Positions 1 to 5,300 of a DNA stretch of 6,794 nt are shown in pieces. The DNA comes from Thermoprotei archaeon. Lineage in GTDB: Archaea > Thermoproteota > Thermoprotei_A > Sulfolobales > NBVN01. Both the position numbers and the translations under genes were made by a program. Position 1 is the first letter of the stretch. Each line of letters opens with the position of its first letter. Below the pieces are notes generated by a model. The model worked only from the letters and a program-made list of their open reading frames with translations. It did no database searches and was not told the origin of the DNA. The stretch covers positions 1 through 6,794 of the forward strand of contig QMWS01000038.1 in assembly GCA_003661745.1 (NCBI GenBank), in the 5' to 3' direction.

Positions 1-13
1 AATGCTTAAGTCA

Positions 14-22
14 CTTTATTAA
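14..22 (+). promoter_or_regulatory. TATA box candidate for the C/D box sRNA
   Basis: The string CTTTATTAA resembles the crenarchaeal TATA consensus. Its centre lies about 26 bases before position 44, which is where a transcript beginning a few bases ahead of the C box (47-53) would start. The spacing is the main support. The surrounding sequence is A/T-rich, so a chance match is possible. Confidence 0.45.
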
Positions 23-42
23 GTTCTTTAAGCTAATATTGC

Positions 43-105
43 TTGAATGATGTATTTGCCGAGTGCTGAGTTCCCACTGTGATGTGACTACCGAAGGCTG
101 ACCTC
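43..105 (+). ncRNA. C/D box guide sRNA (candidate 2'-O-methylation guide)
   Basis: All four boxes of an archaeal C/D sRNA are present in the right order: C box ATGATGT (47-53), D' box CTGA (66-69), C' box GTGATGT (79-85) and D box CTGA (98-101). The C and C' boxes each differ from RTGATGA only at the last base. The D' guide (54-65, ATTTGCCGAGTG) and the D guide (86-97, GACTACCGAAGG) are both exactly 12 nt, the usual archaeal length; the D'-C' spacer is 9 nt. By the box+5 rule the methylated bases would be the target C opposite G61 and the target C opposite G93. Such RNAs act in an RNP with L7Ae, Nop5 and fibrillarin. No strong terminal stem is visible, so the transcript ends are approximate. 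The element lies in the 229-nt non-coding leader of the ribosomal operon and has its own TATA candidate. Confidence 0.8.
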
Positions 106-164
106 TAGCTTTTAAACTTAGCCTCTAAAAGAGATTAGTAGCCCATGACTGCAGGGATCATTAA

Positions 165-188
165 AGTATTTAATAAAAAATATTTTAA
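165..188 (+). promoter_or_regulatory. Promoter region of the ribosomal protein operon
   Basis: A run of A/T-rich sequence contains TATA-like strings (TATTTAATA at 168-176 and AATATTTTAA at 178-187). It lies 40-60 bases before the uL3 start, so transcription would begin around 198-212 and leave a leader of about 20-30 nt. A second A/T string at 110-118 (TTTTAAACT) could give a longer leader or mark the 3' end of the upstream sRNA. Which TATA is used cannot be decided by reading. Confidence 0.4.
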
Positions 189-229
189 GGTGATTAGACG
201 GATCTGTTAGGTAGTGTGGTGTGGAGTAG

Positions 230-1249
230 ATGGCAAGGAGAAAATACTCAGCACCAAGGAGGGGCAGCCTCGGCGTAAGACCTAGGAAGAGGGCTTCGGA
301 GTTCGTACCTAGGATTAGGAGTTGGCCTGAAGTAGACTTCGCTGAGCCTAAGCCACTGGCATTCTTAGGCTACAAGGCTGGGATGACTCACGTAATAATG
401 TTTGATGATAGGCCTGGTACGAGAACTTACGGGCAGGAAGTACACGTCCCAGTGACAGTTATCGAGACACCGCCAATGATTGCCTTAGCTGCAAGGTTCT
501 ACATACCTACTGTTTCAGGTCTCAAGTGCCTGACTGAGGTATGGGCTGATCCTCCTGAGGAGCTTGAGGTTTGGAGAAGAGTCAAGACGCTATCTGTTAG
601 TGAAGAGCACAGGAAGAGAGCTCTAGAGAAATTAGAGACACACAAAGACGAAGTAGTTAGAGTATCATTACTTCTCGCATCACAACCCAAGCTAGCTGGC
701 GGATTAAGCAAAAAGGTTCCGGATATAATTGAAGTTAAGGTTGGTGGCGGCGATATTAAGTCGCAGATAGAGTACGCACTCAATATAATAGGCAAAGAAA
801 TTAAGGTCACAGACATTTTCTCGGCTGGTCAATTTATCGACGTAATCGGAGTTACTAAAGGAAAAGGATTCCAGGGCGTTATTAAGAGATTCGGGGTTAA
901 GGAGCTACCTAGATGGCACAAGCACAGAAAGGGAAGTAGGCGTATAGGATCGAGAAGCCCAACAATAGGTGCTCTTAGCACTGTGCCACAGCCAGGTCAG
1001 ATGGGCTTCCACAGAAGGACAGAACTAAATAAGAGAATACTAATGATAGGCTCAGATGGATACAGCATTACACCAGCAGGCGGATTCCCGCACTATGGCA
1101 TAGTTAGGTCTGACTTCATAGTAGTTAAGGGATCAGTGCAGGGGCCGCCTAAGAGGCCGCTAGTACTGAGGTGGCCAATAAGGCCACCTTCGTGGGTACC
1201 TGAAGAACCACCTAAGATACTCTATGTAAGCCTCGAGAGTAAGATCTGA
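230..1249 (+). CDS. rpl3: Large-subunit ribosomal protein uL3 (L3)
   Basis: uL3 is one of the first proteins to bind 23S rRNA; its central extension reaches towards the peptidyl transferase centre. The 339-aa product has the archaeal length. Recognisable blocks are the basic N-terminus (1-30), the first barrel motif FLGYKAGMTH (45-54), the conserved GKGFQGVIKRFGVK (211-224), and the loop TVPQPGQMGFHRRTELNKR (251-269). The ATG at 230 is the only sensible start, because an in-frame TAG sits directly before it (227-229). The local ribosome binding site is modest (GGTGTGG, 218-224); a stronger AAGGTGAT lies too far upstream (187-194). It is the first gene of a four-gene operon; the TGA stop is embedded in the uL4 ribosome binding site. 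The tip of the central loop (241-249, SRSPTIGAL) shows no tryptophan where eukaryotic and haloarchaeal L3 carry the so-called W-finger. Confidence 0.97.
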   Translation: MARRKYSAPRRGSLGVRPRKRASEFVPRIRSWPEVDFAEPKPLAFLGYKAGMTHVIMFDDRPGTRTYGQEVHVPVTVIETPPMIALAARFYIPTVSGLKCLTEVWADPPEELEVWRRVKTLSVSEEHRKRALEKLETHKDEVVRVSLLLASQPKLAGGLSKKVPDIIEVKVGGGDIKSQIEYALNIIGKEIKVTDIFSAGQFIDVIGVTKGKGFQGVIKRFGVKELPRWHKHRKGSRRIGSRSPTIGALSTVPQPGQMGFHRRTELNKRILMIGSDGYSITPAGGFPHYGIVRSDFIVVKGSVQGPPKRPLVLRWPIRPPSWVPEEPPKILYVSLESKI

Positions 1250-1260
1250 GGTGACGGGCC

Positions 1261-2070
1261 ATGGCCAAGATAGTAGTGTCGTTTAAGTTAGATGAAAAGA
1301 AGGTTCCCGTCCTCAACCTAGAGGGTAAAGCAGTAGGTGAGGTAGTCCTACCTAAGTTATTTAGCTTACCTGTACGAAAAGACCTGATTAGGAGAGCTTT
1401 TCACTCAGCATTTACTGCAAGACTACAGCCTAAGGGTAGGGATCCTCTAGCTGGTAAGAGACGTGTCGGTGAGTCGTGGGGTATTGGATACGGGCTTGCT
1501 AGGGTACCGAGATTAGACAATGGTAGGGCGGTATTTGCTCCAATGACGAGAGGTGGTAGACTAGCCCACCCGCCGAGGGTTGAGAAAGTATTACACGAGC
1601 TAATAAACAGGAAAGAAAGGATTAGAGCGATTTTATCAGCGCTAGCTGCAACATCAATTCCGGAGTTAGTGCGGGAGAGGGGCCATATCTTCTCAGCCAA
1701 GTCTCTTCCTGTTATTGTAGTTAATGATATCGAGAATATATCGAGAACATCTGAGGCTAGGGAGGTACTCAAGAAGCTTGGCTTATGGGAGGACGTAATG
1801 CGTGCATACGAGCGGACACGGATAAGGGCTGGAAAAGGCAAGATGAGGGGTAGGCGCTACATAACACCCAAGTCATTCCTGCTTATAGTGTCAAGAACCG
1901 ACGCACCAGCACTTAAATCATTCAGGAACCTCCCAGGAGTTGATGTAGTAGTACCTGACATTCTGAGCATTCTACACCTCGCACCTGGTGGCGTACCTGG
2001 CAGGCTAACTGTCATTACTGTCGATGCACTCGAGAAGATCAAGAGCAAATATGAGGTGGTCACACCTTGA
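1261..2070 (+). CDS. rpl4: Large-subunit ribosomal protein uL4 (L4, archaeal L1e type)
   Basis: uL4 binds 23S rRNA domain I, and its long loop lines the peptide exit tunnel. The 269-aa product is full length for archaea. The tunnel loop is seen at about residues 52-107, rich in Gly, Arg and Pro, with RVPRLDNGRAVFAPMTRGGR (81-100) as the family hallmark. A second basic block GKGKMRGRRY (191-200) is typical of archaeal and eukaryotic L4, followed by the Rossmann-like C-terminal core with LPGVDVVVPDILSILHLAPGG (224-244). The ATG start is preceded by TGAGGTGA (1247-1254), a near-perfect Shine-Dalgarno sequence that overlaps the uL3 stop codon, so translation of the two genes is probably coupled. 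The last codons carry the ribosome binding site of uL23. Confidence 0.97.
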   Translation: MAKIVVSFKLDEKKVPVLNLEGKAVGEVVLPKLFSLPVRKDLIRRAFHSAFTARLQPKGRDPLAGKRRVGESWGIGYGLARVPRLDNGRAVFAPMTRGGRLAHPPRVEKVLHELINRKERIRAILSALAATSIPELVRERGHIFSAKSLPVIVVNDIENISRTSEAREVLKKLGLWEDVMRAYERTRIRAGKGKMRGRRYITPKSFLLIVSRTDAPALKSFRNLPGVDVVVPDILSILHLAPGGVPGRLTVITVDALEKIKSKYEVVTP

Positions 2071-2330
2071 TAGAGGAGTCAAAAATAATTAAGAGAATTG
2101 TGGCAACCGAGAAAGCCCTAACGTATATAGAGAACCACAACACACTAACATTTATAGTTGATATTAGGGCGACTAAGCACGACATAAAGAGAGCTGTTGA
2201 AAAACTATTCGATGTTAAGGTAGCTGAAGTACGAACACTGATAACGCCTAAGGGCGAGAAAAAAGCTTATGTGCGCTTAAAACCAGAATACAAGGCGTCC
2301 GACATAGCAACTAGACTAGGTATACTATAA
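2067..2330 (+). CDS. rpl23: Large-subunit ribosomal protein uL23 (L23)
   Basis: uL23 sits at the exit of the peptide tunnel and is part of the docking site for the signal recognition particle and other nascent-chain factors. The 87-aa protein has the compact archaeal form. The family signature is clear: ATEKAL (13-18), VDIRATKHDIKRAVEKLF (31-48), GEKKAYVRL (63-71) and the C-terminal DIATRLGI. The start is a TTG at 2067 that shares bases with the uL4 stop codon (TTGA, a four-base overlap). TGAGGTGGT at 2052-2060, inside uL4, is placed 6 nt before it and supports the choice. There is no in-frame ATG near the N-terminus, so an ATG-only gene finder would miss or truncate it. Confidence 0.96.
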   Translation: MIEESKIIKRIVATEKALTYIENHNTLTFIVDIRATKHDIKRAVEKLFDVKVAEVRTLITPKGEKKAYVRLKPEYKASDIATRLGIL

Positions 2331-2340
2331 TGATATTGTT

Positions 2341-2347
2341 GGGTGAG
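2341..2347 (+). promoter_or_regulatory. Ribosome binding site of uL2
   Basis: GGGTGAG lies five bases before the ATG at 2353, in the short 22-base gap after the uL23 stop. It fixes the uL2 start and shows that the gene has its own initiation signal within the operon. Confidence 0.75.
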
Positions 2348-2352
2348 AAGGG

Positions 2353-3075
2353 ATGGGCAAGAGGATACTCGTTCAGAGGCAAGGTAGAGGAACGCCAACC
2401 TTTAGGTGCCCAAGCCACCTGAGGGTAGCTCCTGCTCACTACCCACCACCTATAAATACAACCTTAAAGGGTTATGTAGTTGAATTAGTTCATGATCCCG
2501 GAAGGATGGTTCCACTAGCGCACATTGAGCTCGAGAACGGCTTCGACTACTACATTCCTGCAGCAGAGGGAATGTATGTAGGACAGGAGGTCTACATAGG
2601 CCCTGATGCGCCGATAGCTGTAGGAAATACATTACCGCTAAAGAACATACCTGAAGGTACAAAGGTTTACAATATAGAGCTGAGGCCCGGCGATGGAGGT
2701 AAGCTAGCTAGACAAGCTGGAAGCTATGCTATCATACTTGGAAGGTCAGGAAGATATACAATTGTTCTGCTACCGAGTGGCAAGCAAAAAAGCATCCTAA
2801 GCGACGCTAGGGCAACTATCGGTGTACCCGCTGGAGCAGGCAGAATAGAAAAGCCGCTACTGAAGGCGGGTGCCGCATACTACAAGTGGAGAGTAAAGTC
2901 AAGGAAATGGCCAAGAGTGAGAGGTGTAGCAATGAACGCTGTCTCACACCCACACGGTGGAGGGCATCACCAGAGTGTGTCATTTCCATCCACGGTATCA
3001 AGGAATGCACCACCCGGCAGGAAGGTCGGTCATATAGCTGCTCGCAGATGTGGCAGAAAGAAAGGTGCTCACTAA
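2353..3075 (+). CDS. rpl2: Large-subunit ribosomal protein uL2 (L2)
   Basis: uL2 is a core 23S rRNA-binding protein required for subunit joining and an active peptidyl transferase centre. The 240-aa product is full length for the archaeal/eukaryotic form. The N-terminus MGKRILVQRQGRGTPTF matches that family; the OB-like first domain runs to about residue 100 and the SH3-like second domain from about 105. The conserved loop is present at 193-206 (VAMNAVSHPHGGGHH); its HPHGGG contains the histidine that in bacterial L2 is linked to peptidyl transfer. The C-terminus is strongly basic (RKVGHIAARRCGRKKGAH). It is the last gene of the operon here. In most archaea rps19 follows directly, but no further plus-strand gene is found and the next gene is convergent. 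Confidence 0.97.
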   Translation: MGKRILVQRQGRGTPTFRCPSHLRVAPAHYPPPINTTLKGYVVELVHDPGRMVPLAHIELENGFDYYIPAAEGMYVGQEVYIGPDAPIAVGNTLPLKNIPEGTKVYNIELRPGDGGKLARQAGSYAIILGRSGRYTIVLLPSGKQKSILSDARATIGVPAGAGRIEKPLLKAGAAYYKWRVKSRKWPRVRGVAMNAVSHPHGGGHHQSVSFPSTVSRNAPPGRKVGHIAARRCGRKKGAH

Positions 3076-3265
3076 TACTTCTTTCACGTCCTCGACCTTA
3101 GCTAAGCTTTAATTTAGTAAATCTTTGAACCGCAAAGAGTTACGTAGCTTCACTAATTTCATCATTTTTCAGAGCTTGCACCCTCGCTCATCGACAAGGC
3201 CTCGCCCACTAGTTTCTCTTTAAATACAGCTATAAGTGATAATGCAGATATTGTGCACGCCCTAA
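3076..3265. other. Convergent intergenic region with no protein gene
   Basis: This 190-base stretch separates the end of the ribosomal operon from the 3' end of the minus-strand operon. It contains a small hairpin (3122-3138), T-runs on the plus strand (for example 3165-3169) that could end uL2 transcription, a TATA-like TTTAAATA (3219-3226) readable on both strands, and a partial C/D box pattern on the minus strand (3194-3159). I see no S19 remnant and no tRNA. Confidence 0.6.
3122..3138. terminator. Small hairpin between convergent operons
   Basis: TCTTTG (3122-3127) pairs perfectly with CAAAGA (3133-3138) around a five-base AACCG loop, 47 bases after the uL2 stop. It could shape or protect the 3' end of the ribosomal mRNA. 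Archaeal termination usually depends on T-runs rather than hairpins, so the role is uncertain. The stem is only 6 bp and mostly A-T. Confidence 0.25.
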
Positions 3266-3979
3266 CTATACCGTGCAGTACCTCTTAAGTACTTCCTTAA
3301 TTATATTTGTTGTTGACGCTATAGGCTCATTTACACGCTTAGATAACCTGAGTACTTCACAGCGTATATTACGTTTTTCTAGCTCCTTAATGAGACTCTC
3401 CTCACTCACTGGCTGGTCGGGACCTAGAACTATTATATCTGGCTTAATGATCTCAACAGGCTTGTAGATGTTAAATTCGTCCCCAAGTACTGCCTTGTAG
3501 ACGTACTTTATTGACTCAATTATCTTTAATCTAGAGGCCTGATCTAGTATAGGCTTCCTACCCTTAATTTTCAGCACGTTATTATCCCTGGCAACAATTG
3601 CGTAAACTAACCCGTACTTTGAGGCTTCTCTTAAGTAGTAGACATGGCCTGGATGAACTAAATCGAAGGTACCACCAACAAGGACTTTCTTAGGCTTACT
3701 CCTCCTCCACTCAAAGCTCGTATACCCAAGTATTCTGAGGGAGTCAAGAAGACCCTCAGCATATGAGACGCAAGCAAGCGCCGTCACATAGTCGCCTATA
3801 CCAAAATAATATTTAGAGTCACTTAAGTAGAGCTCGGTCAATCTGAGCACCTCCCTCTCCTTATCAGAACCCCTAAAGGTTTGCTTAGCCTCTGCTAGGG
3901 CTTTCTCAACCATGTCGATATACGTTTTAACCCTAACAGCTATCTCCTCTTTACTTACACACCTCTCTGCAGAACGCAT
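3266..3979 (-). CDS. DUF357 / nucleotidylyltransferase fusion, RibL-like (possible FAD synthetase)
   Basis: Residues below count from a GTG at 3982. The N-terminal part (about 8-90) is helical and matches archaeal DUF357, ending in the pattern GDYVTALACVSYAEGLLD (63-80). The C-terminal part (about 98-238) is a cytidylyltransferase-fold domain: GGTFDLVHPGHVYYL (103-117) with the HxGH nucleotide-binding motif (110-113), KGRKPI (140-145), PDIIVLGPDQ (181-190) and IASTTNI (221-227), which stands in the ISSTxxR position. These motifs resemble archaeal RibL (FMN adenylyltransferase) more than archaeal phosphopantetheine adenylyltransferase. Two C-terminal cysteines (C208, C236) may correspond to those reported for RibL; this is from memory. 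The ATG at 3979 is preferred over GTG 3982 because GGTGAT (3990-3985) is five bases from it. It overlaps the end of dph5 by about 29 bases and is last in its operon. Substrate is not proven. Confidence 0.8.
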   Translation of the reverse strand: MRSAERCVSKEEIAVRVKTYIDMVEKALAEAKQTFRGSDKEREVLRLTELYLSDSKYYFGIGDYVTALACVSYAEGLLDSLRILGYTSFEWRRSKPKKVLVGGTFDLVHPGHVYYLREASKYGLVYAIVARDNNVLKIKGRKPILDQASRLKIIESIKYVYKAVLGDEFNIYKPVEIIKPDIIVLGPDQPVSEESLIKELEKRNIRCEVLRLSKRVNEPIASTTNIIKEVLKRYCTV

Positions 3980-4745
3980 CACGTATCACCTTAAGTGCCT
4001 CCTCCTCCATAAAATGAAGTTTGGGTGAGGTAAGTATTAAGGTGTGAGGGACATCACCAATGTCACATTTTTTAAGTTCCTCAAGTGTCATCGGACATAT
4101 TCTTGCTTTAGAAGAGCCTAAGGACGCGATGCCAATACCTAGCCTCTCAGGTCTTATTACGCCCTCTCCCCTCTTAGATTCTATTTCGAATAGTATGTCA
4201 ATTGCTTCACCAACCTTCATAGCTATGCCTTTCTCTGCATCTAACTCTAAGAGTAGGATAGTATGGAGGTTTCTTGCATCATTGTCCTTAATGACATCGT
4301 ATGGGTATTCGTAGAGTATGCCATTGCGGGGGTAGGTCATGGTGACTACCTTACCTATTTTATACACCATTAAGCCAGACATAGTTAGTGCTGTTGGTAC
4401 TATGCTAATGCCGGGAATTACCTCGAAGTCAAATCCGTACTTACTTGCTTCAACAAGTAAGGCAATATGAGTTGTCGCAACTAATGGATCTCCAGGAACT
4501 AAAATTGCTACATCACCTTTCTCTAGCTCTCGTATAATCACTTCAAAAGACCTCTCCTCAAGATCTCTCCTTGATAAAGGTACAACATCCCTGCCTACGA
4601 TCTCTCTTATCTTCTCTCCATTATCTATCAGTATTCCTGTGTACTTGTCAAGGAATACTCTCCTAACACTTCTTACTATATTTAATGCCCGCAAGGTCAT
4701 AAGATCAGGAGAGAAGCCTAAACCTATTAAGTATAATTTACCCAT
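3951..4745 (-). CDS. dph5: Diphthine synthase Dph5
   Basis: Dph5 is an S-adenosylmethionine-dependent methyltransferase that methylates the modified histidine of elongation factor 2, the second step of diphthamide synthesis. The 264-aa product has the usual archaeal length and the tetrapyrrole-methylase fold. Motifs visible: YLIGLG (5-10) at the N-terminus, PGDPLVATTH (84-93) which is diagnostic for Dph5, YKIGKVVTMTYP (128-139), YDVIKDN..R.LHT (149-162) and DIGDVPHTLIL (228-238) near the C-terminus. One oddity is VIPGISI (109-115), where the archaeal Dph5 I remember reads VIHAPSI. The start ATG is one base after the stop of the upstream 150-aa gene, with GTGGTG (4758-4753) as ribosome binding site inside that gene. 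The 3' end carries the binding site and start of the next gene. Confidence 0.93.
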   Translation of the reverse strand: MGKLYLIGLGFSPDLMTLRALNIVRSVRRVFLDKYTGILIDNGEKIREIVGRDVVPLSRRDLEERSFEVIIRELEKGDVAILVPGDPLVATTHIALLVEASKYGFDFEVIPGISIVPTALTMSGLMVYKIGKVVTMTYPRNGILYEYPYDVIKDNDARNLHTILLLELDAEKGIAMKVGEAIDILFEIESKRGEGVIRPERLGIGIASLGSSKARICPMTLEELKKCDIGDVPHTLILTSPKLHFMEEEALKVIRDAFCREVCK

Positions 4746-4746
4746 G

Positions 4747-5199
4747 CTATAGCACCACGTACTTAGAAAACACTAGCTTCTCTCTCACTACTTCCTTAGA
4801 TAAGTCAATACTCTCAACTATCTTAGTTACGTCACGTAGGAATTCCACAAGCTCACCCCTAATATCAGACTTAGCTTTCTTTATAACTGAAATACCATCC
4901 TGCTTAACAACTACCTCAGACTTTAACTTTAGGAGTTCACCATACATTCGCGTCATGAAGTCACGTGCTGGAAGCTCGCTCGAAATCAATACCTCAAATC
5001 TGACCCAGGAAACAAGTTCCTGTCCAGGCAAGTAATATGTTATTATGTTTAATCCATGAATGTACTTCAGTCCAAGAACTTTAAAGTTAAATACGACGTA
5101 ATTGAGCCCTTCAACATCAGCCTCGGCAAATGCTGCAAGCATTTCCTCACGCTTTATTATGTCTCTTAAGTTATTAATAACGTAGTCAAGTTTAAACAT
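4747..5199 (-). CDS. Uncharacterised 150-aa protein, first gene of the dph5 operon
   Basis: I do not recognise this protein. It is acidic-to-neutral, soluble in appearance, with no signal peptide or membrane segment and no cysteine or obvious catalytic motif. The pattern of hydrophobic residues suggests an N-terminal helix (1-30), two or three beta strands (32-73, including LNYVVFNFKVLGL and SWVRFEVLIS), a helix (77-94, ARDFMTRMYGELLKLK), a short beta hairpin (94-106) and a long helix (110-132, RGELVEFLRDVTKIVESI). This would be a small alpha/beta domain. The ATG is supported by GGTGAG (5210-5205) five bases upstream. Its stop is one base from the Dph5 start, so the two are surely co-transcribed and probably translationally coupled. 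A role near Dph5 or translation is a guess from position only. Confidence 0.85.
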   Translation of the reverse strand: MFKLDYVINNLRDIIKREEMLAAFAEADVEGLNYVVFNFKVLGLKYIHGLNIITYYLPGQELVSWVRFEVLISSELPARDFMTRMYGELLKLKSEVVVKQDGISVIKKAKSDIRGELVEFLRDVTKIVESIDLSKEVVREKLVFSKYVVL

Positions 5200-5212
5200 A
5201 TGCTCTCACCAA

Positions 5213-5222
5213 GGCTATAGCC
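5213..5222. promoter_or_regulatory. Perfect 10-bp palindrome ahead of the dph5 operon
   Basis: GGCTATAGCC is a perfect inverted repeat located 13 bases before the start codon of the 150-aa gene and next to its ribosome binding site. It could be an operator or simply a chance palindrome; no second copy was noticed in the window. Confidence 0.3.
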
Positions 5223-5245
5223 GTTAATACCTGCAAGCATAGAGC

Positions 5246-5251
5246 TAATAA
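5246..5251 (-). promoter_or_regulatory. TATA candidate for the minus-strand dph5 operon
   Basis: TTATTA on the minus strand would place the transcript start near 5222. That leaves about a 22-nt leader containing the GGTGAG ribosome binding site. An alternative TATTAA (5229-5224) would give an almost leaderless transcript. The choice is uncertain. Confidence 0.25.
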
Positions 5252-5292
5252 CTGCTACTACCCGCATGAACCTCAGAAAAACTTAACTTTAG

Positions 5293-5300
5293 TTATATAA
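5293..5300 (+). promoter_or_regulatory. TATA box of the gatCA operon
   Basis: TTATATAA lies with its centre about 23-24 bases before the GatC ATG at 5320. Transcription should start at or within a few bases of the start codon. This agrees with the lack of a clear Shine-Dalgarno sequence in the preceding bases (GGTAGCAGGGA), so gatC is probably translated from a leaderless mRNA, which is common for first genes in crenarchaea. Confidence 0.5.

Noticed and set aside
187..194. AAGGTGAT as the ribosome binding site of a longer uL3 or a leader peptide
   Set aside because: It matches the anti-Shine-Dalgarno well, but no start codon at proper spacing opens a frame of useful length, and an in-frame TAG at 227-229 prevents extension of uL3.
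400..425. TTGATGA inside rpl3 as a C box of an intragenic C/D sRNA
   Set aside because: No CTGA follows at guide distance and the sequence is explained by the conserved uL3 coding frame.
499..816. Open minus-strand frame of 105 codons opposite rpl3
   Set aside because: It is a shadow of uL3, low in charged pattern and without a ribosome binding site or recognisable motif. The same holds for the frames opposite uL4, uL2, gatC and gatA and the plus-strand frames opposite dph5 and the RibL-like gene.
3117..3140. GGTTCAAAG on the minus strand, resembling the T-loop of a tRNA
   Set aside because: The bases around it form a short CTTTG/CAAAG hairpin but no T-arm of the right geometry, and no acceptor, D or anticodon arms are found nearby.
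3266..3979. Assignment as archaeal phosphopantetheine adenylyltransferase (CoaD)
   Set aside because: The HPGH, KGRKPI and GPDQ motifs fit the RibL-like group better than the archaeal CoaD pattern I remember, so no coaD symbol was given; a phylogeny would settle it.
4255..4280. ATGATGC on the minus strand within dph5 as a C box
   Set aside because: No D box follows within about 20 bases and the region encodes conserved Dph5 residues.
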